Source: an uncultured Bacteroidales bacterium (GTDB lineage: Bacteria; Bacteroidota; Bacteroidia; Bacteroidales; Paludibacteraceae). Taken from it: a stretch of DNA of 64,000 nt. Of the stretch, positions 23,421 to 31,119 are shown one piece after another. The stretch's first letter is position 1. Each line of letters opens with the position of its first letter. The position numbers and the translations under genes were made by a program. The notes below the pieces were generated by a model that saw only the letters and a program-made list of their open reading frames with translations, was not told the origin of the DNA and did not search any database. The stretch lies in the NCBI GenBank assembly GCA_900316845.1, contig ONEG01000001.1:1-64000 (forward strand). Direction: 5' to 3'.

Positions 23421-25175
23421 TTACATAGATAATATGGCTCTCAGATTCGTATCTGTGAATGTACGCCATATAGTTAATTTTATAGGTTTGTAGTCTTCAA
23501 AAAGTTGCTTGACAAACTTTATCTCGAATACTAACCGAAAATCGTTCTCATCTGCCGTTTCTACGAATTCATGTTTTGTGCCGACTCGTGCCACCTCAAT
23601 CAAATACAAGTCGCGAACGCCCTTTCCCTTTGTGTATGGCATAAAATAATACAGCTTATTTAGTTTGACCGTTGAAGGGAACTTCTTGCCGGTAAAGTAT
23701 GCCTTTGCACGATGATGGGTAAATGGTTCAATGTATTGATCCGGCACAAGACTTACCAACACGTTCTTTGAATCATCCAGGTCGCTATTGTCAATTTTCC
23801 TTTTGAAAGAGGGTGGATTATTGATAATGTTAGTGCCAATAGGATACTGCTCCTGCAGATTAAACAAATCCAGTTCAAAGAGTTGTGGAGGAAGCATTTC
23901 ATGCCCTGCACGAGCAGCTTCTTCGTATTGGCTTTCTTCAGGATGTTGCGCCTCTATCTCATTGAACAGACGAATCAATGAGCGACCAATCGCAAAGGCG
24001 AGATTTACCGGCACAGCGTTTCCAATTTGCTTATATTGGTCATTTATGTTTCCCTCAAACTCCCAATAATCCGGGAACGTCTGTATGCGAGCGTATTCAC
24101 GTACAGTAAGAGGACGAGTCTCTGTCGGGTGACACCGCTCTGTTTGTTTCTGAGCCGGTGCGCATGTTAACGTGAGCGACGGCTCATCCATGGATAGGCG
24201 ACGTGCCATTCCTGTTTTTCCTCCACCGAGATAGAAACTGCCACCCATATACTCTTTCTGTTTATCAATCGGCAGGTCACGCCAATCGCCACCTTCCGGC
24301 ACTAATGACATCACTTGGGCTTTTTTAGCAGGATAGAGTTGTCCTTGCGATTCGGGCACATCCTTGTCGAATAACTCGCCTGAGAAGAAAGCATCGCGCA
24401 GCGTCATTACCCGGCGATAAGGATCCGGCCATTTAAAACGGAAGCCTTGCTCATAGATGTCATTTCGGATTGCCACCAAAATCAGACGTTCACGCTTTTG
24501 CGGAACTTGATACATGATTGCCTTCAGCACACGAGGCTCCACCAATGTATACCCCAATTCTGCAATGGCATTGCGAATTATATCCAGCGTCTTTCCGTCC
24601 TCGTGCGAGAGCAATCCTTTCACATTTTCTCCCATGAACACTTTTGGTTGTATCTCCCGTACGGCACGCGCTAATTCAAAGAACAAAGTACCGCGTGTAT
24701 CATTCAAACCACCTTTTTTACCAGCGTAAGAGAAAGCTTGGCAGGGGAATCCTCCCGAAAGAAAATCTACCTTGCCACGAAGTGGGGTAAAGTCCACCTG
24801 ATGGATATCGCCTTCCAGCACATTCCATTCGGGATGATTGCGTCTTAAAGTCCGGCATGCCATTGCATCCATCTCATTCAACAGAACGTGACGGAAACCG
24901 GCTAAATGCATACCAAGAGCCAACCCACCGGCACCTGCGAAAAGTTCCACGGAAGTATAGTCACGAAGTGGAGCGACATGGAATTCTTCATCCCATTTGG
25001 TATTGAGCATCATGCGCACGGGTTCTACATCGGTCAGTTCCTCCATGTAGAATCCATCCTTTCCTTTTTCGTTCTTGTGATAAGGATACACACCGTTCTC
25101 GCCCCACTTTTGTGCAGTAGCGAGTGATGTTCCTGTGAGGTCAGCTAAGTTTGTTGCAGATAAAAACGTGTACAT
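23421..25175 (-). CDS. DNA (cytosine-5) methyltransferase with N-terminal HTH and C-terminal extension
   Basis: The 584-residue enzyme carries the m5C methylase motifs in order: I (ELFAGAGGLALGM, about 77), IV (GGFPCQAFS, catalytic Cys145), VI (ENVKGLLS, 183), VIII (QKRERLILVAI, 226) and X (QIGNAVPVN, 383). Its nuclease partner is Eco47II-like, so GGNCC or GGWCC is the likely target (inference). About 70 residues precede motif I and include an HTH-like LADLTGTSLATAQKWGENG; M.SsoII/M.EcoRII-type methylases use such a domain to repress their own operon. A C-terminal extension of about 130 residues after residue 450 is unusual for this group. The gene lies 2 nt downstream of the nuclease gene. 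Confidence 0.9.
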   Translation of the reverse strand: MYTFLSATNLADLTGTSLATAQKWGENGVYPYHKNEKGKDGFYMEELTDVEPVRMMLNTKWDEEFHVAPLRDYTSVELFAGAGGLALGMHLAGFRHVLLNEMDAMACRTLRRNHPEWNVLEGDIHQVDFTPLRGKVDFLSGGFPCQAFSYAGKKGGLNDTRGTLFFELARAVREIQPKVFMGENVKGLLSHEDGKTLDIIRNAIAELGYTLVEPRVLKAIMYQVPQKRERLILVAIRNDIYEQGFRFKWPDPYRRVMTLRDAFFSGELFDKDVPESQGQLYPAKKAQVMSLVPEGGDWRDLPIDKQKEYMGGSFYLGGGKTGMARRLSMDEPSLTLTCAPAQKQTERCHPTETRPLTVREYARIQTFPDYWEFEGNINDQYKQIGNAVPVNLAFAIGRSLIRLFNEIEAQHPEESQYEEAARAGHEMLPPQLFELDLFNLQEQYPIGTNIINNPPSFKRKIDNSDLDDSKNVLVSLVPDQYIEPFTHHRAKAYFTGKKFPSTVKLNKLYYFMPYTKGKGVRDLYLIEVARVGTKHEFVETADENDFRLVFEIKFVKQLFEDYKPIKLTIWRTFTDTNLRAILSM

Positions 25176-25177
25176 CT

Positions 25178-25915
25178 TTAATAATTATCAAATCCTTCGT
25201 ATGTTTTGAAAGCAAGCAGATATAGACTCTTCATAATATCCGGCGAAATCGCGGCCAACTCATCAAAAACGGTATTTTGATTTGTAGAACTGCCTAATTC
25301 TGCTATTACATCATCCAATATGACAGGAAGTGCTTTGCAAAGTTTGGAAAAAGCCAATGAATCATTAAACACTATTTCGTAGAACTTATCCATTGAAACA
25401 CGACGGATATGCTCATTCTCAAAGCGCTCTTTGTCAACGGTAGCAATCCATGTTTTATTTTGCGAGCGTGTTGCAATAGCCTCTACAAGCATACAAGTAG
25501 CTTTACTGTCGCGGATAATTTTGTTCTGCATCTTCATGTAGGTCTTTTGTGCCGCCGCAGAATTCATTGTATTGTGCTTGTTTTTCATTTCCACGAAGAT
25601 ATGTTTGTCTTCGTTAACAACATCGAATCCCTCGGCAGGAACAGCCCACCCATTGCCTGCATAGCGGAATAAATTCTGGTGAAAGTACCCTATGTGATTA
25701 TTGTTGGATTTATCCATTTGGCGCATACATTCAGAAGCAACCACTTCTTCCATTGACCTGCCATACACTTTTGCATCGAACGTTAGTTTAATGGGATCAA
25801 CGATATTTTTATTGAACTCCTTCAAGTCTATACTTGCACTATACTGTTGAACGGTTTCTTTAACGTGCTTAAAAATGTCTTCATCTGAAATGAAGCCCAA
25901 ATTGTACTTTTTCAT
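25178..25915 (-). CDS. Type II restriction endonuclease, Eco47II/Sau96I-like family
   Basis: This 245-residue protein matches the Eco47II-type nuclease family. A conserved N-terminal region (DPIKLTFDAKVYG) is followed by NLFRYAGNGWAVPAEGFDVV and the PD-(D/E)XK-like core, with Asp in FDVVNEDKHIFVEMKNKHN and the E-x-K of VEMKNK near residue 115. It should cut unmodified GGNCC or GGWCC sites (from the family). It is the first gene of the operon, ahead of its protecting methylase, so timing must be controlled another way, perhaps by the methylase HTH. Promoter at 26025-26055; leader about 100 nt. Confidence 0.88.
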   Translation of the reverse strand: MKKYNLGFISDEDIFKHVKETVQQYSASIDLKEFNKNIVDPIKLTFDAKVYGRSMEEVVASECMRQMDKSNNNHIGYFHQNLFRYAGNGWAVPAEGFDVVNEDKHIFVEMKNKHNTMNSAAAQKTYMKMQNKIIRDSKATCMLVEAIATRSQNKTWIATVDKERFENEHIRRVSMDKFYEIVFNDSLAFSKLCKALPVILDDVIAELGSSTNQNTVFDELAAISPDIMKSLYLLAFKTYEGFDNY

Positions 25916-26024
25916 ATTATTGATTTTTTATAATTCCTTGCAATAGGTACACCCTGCAGGTGCTTGTTCTGGTAATTTTGTAGTAAAAAATGTTTTGTTG
26001 TATAGGTTAAAACCTTTGCGGCTG

Positions 26025-26055
26025 CAAAATTACAACAAAAATTTGAATTATGCAA
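26025..26055 (-). promoter_or_regulatory. Promoter of the restriction-modification operon
   Basis: On the minus strand, TTG (26053-26055) and TAATTTTG (26025-26032) are spaced by 20 nt. The start region reads TTTTGCAGCCGCAAAGG, a small inverted repeat shared with the facing promoter. Confidence 0.78.
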
Positions 26056-26084
26056 TAATATGACGCAAAAAATAGCCCAAAATC

Positions 26085-26115
26085 TTGCATATATCAAAAA
26101 AAAGCAGTACCTTTG
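26085..26115 (+). promoter_or_regulatory. Promoter of the 26232 lipoprotein
   Basis: TTG (26085-26087) and TACCTTTG (26108-26115) are spaced by 20 nt with the conserved CATATATCAAAAAAAAGCAG spacer. Around the start site CCTTTGC-AGTC-GCAAAGG forms a 7-bp hairpin. Confidence 0.82.
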
Positions 26116-26231
26116 CAGTCGCAAAGGTTTTCAAATACCTTTCCCGCCGGTTGCCGACGGCGTAATAAATACGGTGACATACAGACGTCCAAGCCCCGAA
26201 GGTGTAAGAGGGGAAATTAAAATTAATACAA

Positions 26232-26621
26232 ATGAAAACGTTTATTAAAAGTTTCTTGATGCTGGCTGTTATCGCCGGCGCAGTGCTCCTCACCGGTTGC
26301 CAGCAGAAGAATGCTGCAACGGTGAATGTGAAAGTGGTTAAATTAGGTGTTCCTCAGCCGAATGTACAGGTGTTCATGTTCCGTGGAGACCTCAGTGAGG
26401 CATTCCTCAAGAACAAGGTTCATGCGACCAAAAACATCGCTACTGATGACAGCGGTATCGCTACCTTTGAGATCAACTCGATGAGTTTTGGCGTAAGCAG
26501 CGATCAGGCGACCTTTATCTTTGAGACCTTCGATGAGGATGAAGAAGTAAACGGAAAAGTGGCTGCATCTGTAAAGAAAGGCGCTTCGAAAGACGTTACG
26601 CTGAGCATGGATATTCTCTGA
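26232..26621 (+). CDS. Small lipoprotein with an Ig-like/carboxypeptidase-regulatory-type fold
   Basis: The 129-residue product has a type II signal peptide (lipobox LTGC, Cys near residue 23). The mature beta-rich part, VNVKVVKLGVPQPNVQVFMF ... TDDSGIATFEI, resembles carboxypeptidase-regulatory or Big-type domains that decorate cell-surface proteins. No enzyme motif is present. It stands alone between its own promoter (26085-26115) and a strong bidirectional terminator, so it is monocistronic. The specific role is unknown. Confidence 0.75.
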   Translation: MKTFIKSFLMLAVIAGAVLLTGCQQKNAATVNVKVVKLGVPQPNVQVFMFRGDLSEAFLKNKVHATKNIATDDSGIATFEINSMSFGVSSDQATFIFETFDEDEEVNGKVAASVKKGASKDVTLSMDIL

Positions 26622-26640
26622 TAATCGATGTGAAATTACA

Positions 26641-26676
26641 AAAAAATGGCATACACAAAAATGTATGCCATTTTTT
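26641..26676. terminator. Bidirectional intrinsic terminator
   Basis: AAAAAATGGCATACA and TGTATGCCATTTTTT form a perfect 15-bp stem around CAAAAA, with T-runs on both strands. It separates the convergent lipoprotein gene and the VTC operon. Confidence 0.93.
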
Positions 26677-26710
26677 ATTTACCGTTGCAGCATATAGGGA
26701 TAGCTGCCGC

Positions 26711-27139
26711 TTATTTCTCCGAGAAGATGTACTCATAGACCTTGACGGAGTAGAGTTTGCCGTTGGGGAGGTAGTTGTACTGCTTGGCTTTGGTGCCATC
26801 GGCGTTCCATTCGTATTTCTTGATGCGGACAGGACGATTGCGGTCGTTGTACTCGACCTCTTCGATCACTTTGCCGGTGACATCATCGTAGGTACTGGTG
26901 ACACGCCATTTCTGGCCGTAGGTGGCATACTCGATCTCCTCGACACAGCGTCCCTGGCTGTCATAGACCTTGAGCCGGTCCATCCATCGGGTTTTGGTCT
27001 TGGAGTCGGTGTTCCATTCCTTGACCGTCAGGTTTTTCTTTTTCTCGCGTTTGGCGAGTTGCTCAGGGGTGAGGAGGCTCTGGGCAGACAAAGAACCAAG
27101 GGACAAAGTACAAAGTACAAAAATAATTATCTTTTTCAT
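26711..27139 (-). CDS. Secreted protein with YD-like repeats, last gene of the VTC operon
   Basis: The 142-residue product has a signal peptide (MKKIIIFVLCTLSLGSLSAQ) and short repeated beta units of the form EYxxxGxxxxxxxYD (EEIEYATYGQKWRVTSTYDD, VEYNDRNRPVRIKKYEWNADG, YNYLPNGKLYSVKVYEY), like YD/MORN-type surface repeats. I start it at 27139; the longer frame runs through an AAATTACAAATTTC repeat. The signal-peptide codons overlap an ACCAAGGGACAAAGTACAAA repeat. It lies 35 nt after the Cthe_2159-like gene and is probably the end of that operon. Function unknown. Confidence 0.65.
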   Translation of the reverse strand: MKKIIIFVLCTLSLGSLSAQSLLTPEQLAKREKKKNLTVKEWNTDSKTKTRWMDRLKVYDSQGRCVEEIEYATYGQKWRVTSTYDDVTGKVIEEVEYNDRNRPVRIKKYEWNADGTKAKQYNYLPNGKLYSVKVYEYIFSEK

Positions 27140-27174
27140 AAATGTCAAATTACAAATTACAAATTTCAAATCTC

Positions 27175-28572
27175 TTACCATCCACCGGGTCCGCCACCAT
27201 GACCACCGCCTCCGGGGCCTCCGCCACCGGGACCGCCACCTGCGTTACCGCCGGAGTAGGTAGAGAGCGTGACAGATGAACCGCCGCTGAGGGTTGCTCC
27301 GGTCAGGACATAGCCGTTGAGAATAGACGATCCGCCGGAAGTGGTGACAGCGGATTGGAGAGTCGTTGTGCCGCTGGTGGAGACGACGAAGGTGGAAGCA
27401 CTGAGGCTGGTCGGGGTCTTGAAGACCAATGCTACCTCGCCGTCGCTATAGAGCGCGTACCATGTGCCTTTGCTCAGGGATGAAGCGGAATAGCATGTCT
27501 GCGTGAGACTGGCGCCGCTCTCCAGACCGCCGATAGCTACGATCGTGCCGCCTTCCACATAGAGCTTGTATCCGCCTTCGGTATTGGCATCGATTCCCAC
27601 TTCGGGTTGTCTGGCACCGATGGCATAGACCACACCACCTTTGATGTAGCAGTTGCCGTTGGCGTCGATGCCGTCGTTGCCCGTAGAGTACGCCATGACA
27701 TAACCGCCGCTGATGGTCAGGTCGCCGCCGGCATTGATGGCATCGTCTGTAGCCTGTGCATAGACCTGTCCGCCGGAGATAAGGATCGTGCCTTTGCTCT
27801 CAATAGCTTCGCTCTGACTGATGGCAGTAATCATACCGCCGGTTATCACGATAGCGTTGGTGTCGGTGCGCAGACACTCGTCTTTGGCCGTGACAGAAAG
27901 TGTACCATCGTTGATGATGATACCGTCGTTGGCGTGTAAGCCGTCGTTCACCTTGGCGGTAAGGTCGATGGTGCCGGTACCCGAACAGAGCCGGATATAG
28001 TCGTCGGAAGCCATCGCATGCTTGTAGTTACCGGTGACGCTCAGGCTTCCGGAACCGGAGACACATATCTGTCCTTCGCTGAAGAAGGCCGCCTTGCGGT
28101 CTTCGGACGAAGAGGCATACGAGGCACCGTCGCTGAGGGTATTCGTACCGCCCAGAACGGCGTAACAGGTCTTCGAACTCTGGTTATTGATAGCCGGGCC
28201 GTCGGAACAAGCGAGAGTCAACCCTTCGAAGGAGAGTTTGAACTTATAATCGCTGTAGATACTGAGTTGTCCTGTGCCGGAACCGCTCACGACATACTCG
28301 ATATGCTTGACGGTGGATTGGACGGTTACATAGCCGTTGGAGTGGGTTACCGTCACTCCGTCTGCAGCGCCGGTGACGGTCACGTCGGTACCATTCCACA
28401 CGATGCTGATCGAGGACGACCAAGTCTCATTCTCTACAAAATCCGAGTTCTCATCGCCGGTGAAAGTCTCCGTCGATGCGGCAGTACCACTATTGACTTC
28501 ATCGTCTTTGTTACAGCCGATTCCCATCAGCACTACCAGCGCCAAAGGGATAATTTTTCCAATCTTAATCAT
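27175..28572 (-). CDS. Cthe_2159-like beta-helix lipoprotein (carbohydrate-binding domain family)
   Basis: This 465-residue lipoprotein (lipobox MGIGC, Cys near residue 20) is a right-handed parallel beta-helix of the Cthe_2159 type. Its repeats keep an aspartate-rich pattern such as NDGLHANDGI, DDAINAGGD and NDGIDANGN that binds calcium in family members. Cthe_2159 itself binds cellulose and acidic sugars. The C terminus is extremely glycine-rich (GGGPGGGGHGGGPGG). I start it at ATG 28572; an upstream TTG is less likely. It follows the DUF2490 gene by 2 nt, inside the VTC/DUF4956 operon, a neighbourhood I associate with this family. Confidence 0.85.
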   Translation of the reverse strand: MIKIGKIIPLALVVLMGIGCNKDDEVNSGTAASTETFTGDENSDFVENETWSSSISIVWNGTDVTVTGAADGVTVTHSNGYVTVQSTVKHIEYVVSGSGTGQLSIYSDYKFKLSFEGLTLACSDGPAINNQSSKTCYAVLGGTNTLSDGASYASSSEDRKAAFFSEGQICVSGSGSLSVTGNYKHAMASDDYIRLCSGTGTIDLTAKVNDGLHANDGIIINDGTLSVTAKDECLRTDTNAIVITGGMITAISQSEAIESKGTILISGGQVYAQATDDAINAGGDLTISGGYVMAYSTGNDGIDANGNCYIKGGVVYAIGARQPEVGIDANTEGGYKLYVEGGTIVAIGGLESGASLTQTCYSASSLSKGTWYALYSDGEVALVFKTPTSLSASTFVVSTSGTTTLQSAVTTSGGSSILNGYVLTGATLSGGSSVTLSTYSGGNAGGGPGGGGPGGGGHGGGPGGW

Positions 28573-28574
28573 AA

Positions 28575-29378
28575 TTACCAATCTAAATTATAGTATATAC
28601 CGATCGAATGCATGAAGCATTTCTCTTCGGTCAGTTCAATATTTCCTTTCTTCTTCGTGATGTTGATATCCCGGTCGTACCCGTAGGAGAAACGATAGAA
28701 GAAATCGAGGCTGCTGCGTCTGGTGAGGCGCCATTTGACACCGGCTTGCGTGTGGATGTCGGTAATGAACTGCCGTCCGTCTTTCTGTTGGTATTCGGGC
28801 GCATTGAGGGTGTTGATGAGTTCGAGCCAGAGATAGGGTTTGACGGGTTTGCCGGGGATGATAAACTCCGTGCCTATCTTGCTACGCAGCAACACATTAT
28901 ATTTGTTTTTCTCCAAGAGGTTCACGCTGTCCGTACGCATATCCAACTGCACTCGCTCACGGAGGAAGATCTTCGCGTAGCGGAAAGTGTAAGAGCCTGT
29001 CGCGGAGAAGAACAGACGGTGGCGTATCCACTCGTTCGGGTCGGCTTTCTTGGTAGCCGACCATGTGCTGTCCGCTCCGATGATGCGCAAGGTATAACCT
29101 ACGTCCAGTTTGAGGTAGTCGATGGGTTTGTAACCGAAATCGAGGGTGGTGTAGGACTTGCGGAAGTGGGGACCGACAGCGGAGTTATAGAGGTCGAAAC
29201 GCAGGTCTTCCGAGACCCCCAAACGGAGACCGTTACGCCATTTCTTGTTGAACTCCGCTCCGAACCGCAGTTGTGCCGCCTGCATCTCTGTGGCTGTCTC
29301 GGAATCATAACTCCACGCATACAACGAGTAAGGAATAAGGAATAAAGAACAAAGACCTATAATGAATGACTTTCTCAT
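28575..29378 (-). CDS. DUF2490 outer-membrane beta-barrel protein
   Basis: The 267-residue product has a signal peptide (MRKSFIIGLCSLFLIPYSLYA) and alternating amphipathic strands ending in an aromatic residue (GIYYNLDW), as expected for a small outer-membrane barrel. The pattern matches DUF2490. It overlaps the DUF4956 gene by 4 nt (ATGA) and is followed 2 nt later by the Cthe_2159-like gene. A role in export or anchoring of the operon's product is inference from context only. Confidence 0.8.
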   Translation of the reverse strand: MRKSFIIGLCSLFLIPYSLYAWSYDSETATEMQAAQLRFGAEFNKKWRNGLRLGVSEDLRFDLYNSAVGPHFRKSYTTLDFGYKPIDYLKLDVGYTLRIIGADSTWSATKKADPNEWIRHRLFFSATGSYTFRYAKIFLRERVQLDMRTDSVNLLEKNKYNVLLRSKIGTEFIIPGKPVKPYLWLELINTLNAPEYQQKDGRQFITDIHTQAGVKWRLTRRSSLDFFYRFSYGYDRDINITKKKGNIELTEEKCFMHSIGIYYNLDW

Positions 29379-30130
29379 TTGAATTTCGTTATTTGATCAA
29401 TACTATTGGTTGTTTTGCCGTGCTCGAGCGGGTAGGTCATCTTGATATACGCCACGTCTCGGAGGAAATCAATATGTCCGATCTCGATATCCACCACTTC
29501 GAGCCCTGTACGCTCTTGGAGGTCGGCGATGAGTGCTGCGCGGTTCTCGGGCTTGATATTCTCGATTTTCTCATAGAGAATGATCTTCGTGGAGAGTCTC
29601 TTGCGACCGTTCCATAACTCAAAGAACCACGCCAGAGCCAGCATCATGAGGTTAGCCAAAAGCAACAAATACCATGCCAGACCGTCGGCTTTGAGGCTCA
29701 GGGAGTTGATGACGGAGAGGGCGATGATGAGGAACATATAGTTCATCTCGCGGATAGGCACTGTCTCCGTGCGGTACCGGATCATGCCGAAGATAGCAAA
29801 CAGACCGAGCACGAAGCCCGTCTGGATGTCGAGAATCTGCATGAGCCAGAGGAGCAGGAACATACCGGAGGAGAAGAGCATAAACTGCACATAGTAATCG
29901 CGCCGGCGGCTGTAGCGGTAGTAGATGCCGTAGATGAGGATCCACGAAACCAGCAGGTTAAAGAGGAACATCAGCGGCATGGTGATGAGGTTCTCGCTCA
30001 CGCCGAGCCATTCAGCGAACGAGTGCATCACATACGAGATACTGTCTTCTGCGCCAAAACGGGCAGCGATACTTGGATCATTCTCCAGGAACTCCAAGGT
30101 GGGGTTGGCTAAATCTACTTGAAATAACAT
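29375..30130 (-). CDS. DUF4956 polytopic membrane protein
   Basis: The 251-residue product has four or so hydrophobic helices between residues 45 and 165 (LFNLLVSWILIYGIYY, FLLLWLMQ, GLFAIFGMIRYRTETVPIREM, FLIIALSVIN). A cytoplasmic C-terminal domain ends in DIEIGHIDFLRDVAYIKMTY. The IRYRTETVPIREMNY segment is the family signature of DUF4956. These proteins are recurrently encoded beside VTC-domain polymerases; a translocation or assembly role is plausible but unproven. It lies 45 nt downstream of the VTC gene, and that gap contains an ATTTACCATGTACC word repeat. Confidence 0.85.
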   Translation of the reverse strand: MLFQVDLANPTLEFLENDPSIAARFGAEDSISYVMHSFAEWLGVSENLITMPLMFLFNLLVSWILIYGIYYRYSRRRDYYVQFMLFSSGMFLLLWLMQILDIQTGFVLGLFAIFGMIRYRTETVPIREMNYMFLIIALSVINSLSLKADGLAWYLLLLANLMMLALAWFFELWNGRKRLSTKIILYEKIENIKPENRAALIADLQERTGLEVVDIEIGHIDFLRDVAYIKMTYPLEHGKTTNSIDQITKFK

Positions 30131-30175
30131 ATTATTTACGATTTAAACATTTACCATGTACCATTTATTGGGCCT

Positions 30176-30976
30176 TTAGTCATTTAGTAATTTTTCTATT
30201 AAGCGGATCTTTTTCTTGAACCGGTTTTTCTTTATGCCCGGTGTAGTGAGGGCAGTACCGATGCAGTACTTGCTGATCTTGAGCGGATGGATACGATGAT
30301 CCAGCATGATATGCGTCATCTTGGATGGCACGTTTCCGTCTCGTTTGAGTTCGATGATGACGAGCTCGGGGTATGTCTTCGCTTCGCCGCTAACTACATT
30401 CTCCCAGACGAGATCCATGTCAATCGTCAGTCGTTCCGTCTTGGCTTTGTTGACCAGCGTGATACGGTGGAATTTCGTCCAGAGATGCGGGCTTATCTGA
30501 GACCATTCGTAGCGGCTCTTGGCATCAATAAAACTCTCCACCGTTACCGGTTCGTCTGCTCCTTTTTTGTGCTTGAGCACGGATGGGGTGTCGGCTGTGA
30601 TGTCAAATCCCGGCACGACGATACGTTTCTTTTTGGTACGTCCTTTGTTGTTCTTGCGCTTGATCTCGAGGAAGGTCAGATGGCTGTCCACATATTGCCG
30701 AACACGAATCTTCTGACGCACGAGTTGGCGGTCGTGGTGGCGGATGTACATGTCGAGCGATTCGGTGTCGTAGTACATGGTGTCGTAGGTAGCGATCCGC
30801 TTACCGTCAATCTCCTGCGCAAAATAATCCGTTTGTGCCGCCTCTAAGATAGCAGGCAGAACCGCCATCGGCACGGCGTATTTCGTGTCGATGCGGTTCA
30901 TGAGCTTTACGCTCTCCATTTGCGCCAGACTGATCGGCTCAAAGGAGCGGATAATATCTTCTATAGGAGTTTGCAT
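30176..30976 (-). CDS. VTC-domain protein (polyphosphate-polymerase-like)
   Basis: The 266-residue protein is a stand-alone VTC domain. It carries NRIDTKYAVP near residue 28, the basic run RHHDRQLVRQKIRVRQY (about 90), EIKRKNNKGRTKKKR (about 108), and a late acidic/basic strand VIIELKRDG. These form the charged tunnel of the CYTH/VTC fold that in yeast Vtc4 makes polyphosphate from ATP. Bacterial members in this operon type lack direct proof of the polymer made. I start it at 30976 because a -7 box (30989-30996) overlaps the longer frame. It is the first gene of the operon VTC, DUF4956, DUF2490, Cthe_2159-like, YD-repeat. Confidence 0.85.
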   Translation of the reverse strand: MQTPIEDIIRSFEPISLAQMESVKLMNRIDTKYAVPMAVLPAILEAAQTDYFAQEIDGKRIATYDTMYYDTESLDMYIRHHDRQLVRQKIRVRQYVDSHLTFLEIKRKNNKGRTKKKRIVVPGFDITADTPSVLKHKKGADEPVTVESFIDAKSRYEWSQISPHLWTKFHRITLVNKAKTERLTIDMDLVWENVVSGEAKTYPELVIIELKRDGNVPSKMTHIMLDHRIHPLKISKYCIGTALTTPGIKKNRFKKKIRLIEKLLND

Positions 30977-30988
30977 AAAAAATCGCTG

Positions 30989-30996
30989 CAAAATTA
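30989..30996 (-). promoter_or_regulatory. -7 box of the VTC operon
   Basis: TAATTTTG followed by CAGCG is a good -7 element, but the expected TTG 20 nt upstream is absent (GCGCATGTGCG lies there). It could be a weak or activator-dependent promoter; the AraC regulator is encoded just across. Confidence 0.55.
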
Positions 30997-31072
30997 CAAC
31001 TTTTTACGCACATGCGCGTTACCTATTTATTGGAAATAATTGACCAAAAGTAAGATTTTTGCAAAAAAAGAC

Positions 31073-31103
31073 TTGTGTATGTCAAAAAAAAGCAGTACTT
31101 TTG
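31073..31103 (+). promoter_or_regulatory. Promoter of the AraC-type regulator
   Basis: TTG (31073-31075) and TACTTTTG (31096-31103) are spaced by 20 nt with the conserved TGTCAAAAAAAAGCAG spacer. The first ATG follows after about 10 nt of leader. Confidence 0.8.
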
Positions 31104-31119
31104 TACCCGAAATGACTAA

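Larger units (their letters stand above)
25916..26231. other. Divergent promoter region
   Basis: This 316-nt region holds the restriction-operon promoter (26025-26055, minus) and the lipoprotein promoter (26085-26115, plus). The start regions of both transcripts carry the same TTTGCAG(C/T)CGCAAAGG sequence in mirror orientation. I see no additional gene. Confidence 0.75.

Noticed and set aside
25912..26293. Small frames between the restriction operon and the lipoprotein
   Set aside because: They run through two strong divergent promoters and their start regions, with no homology and no coding signature.
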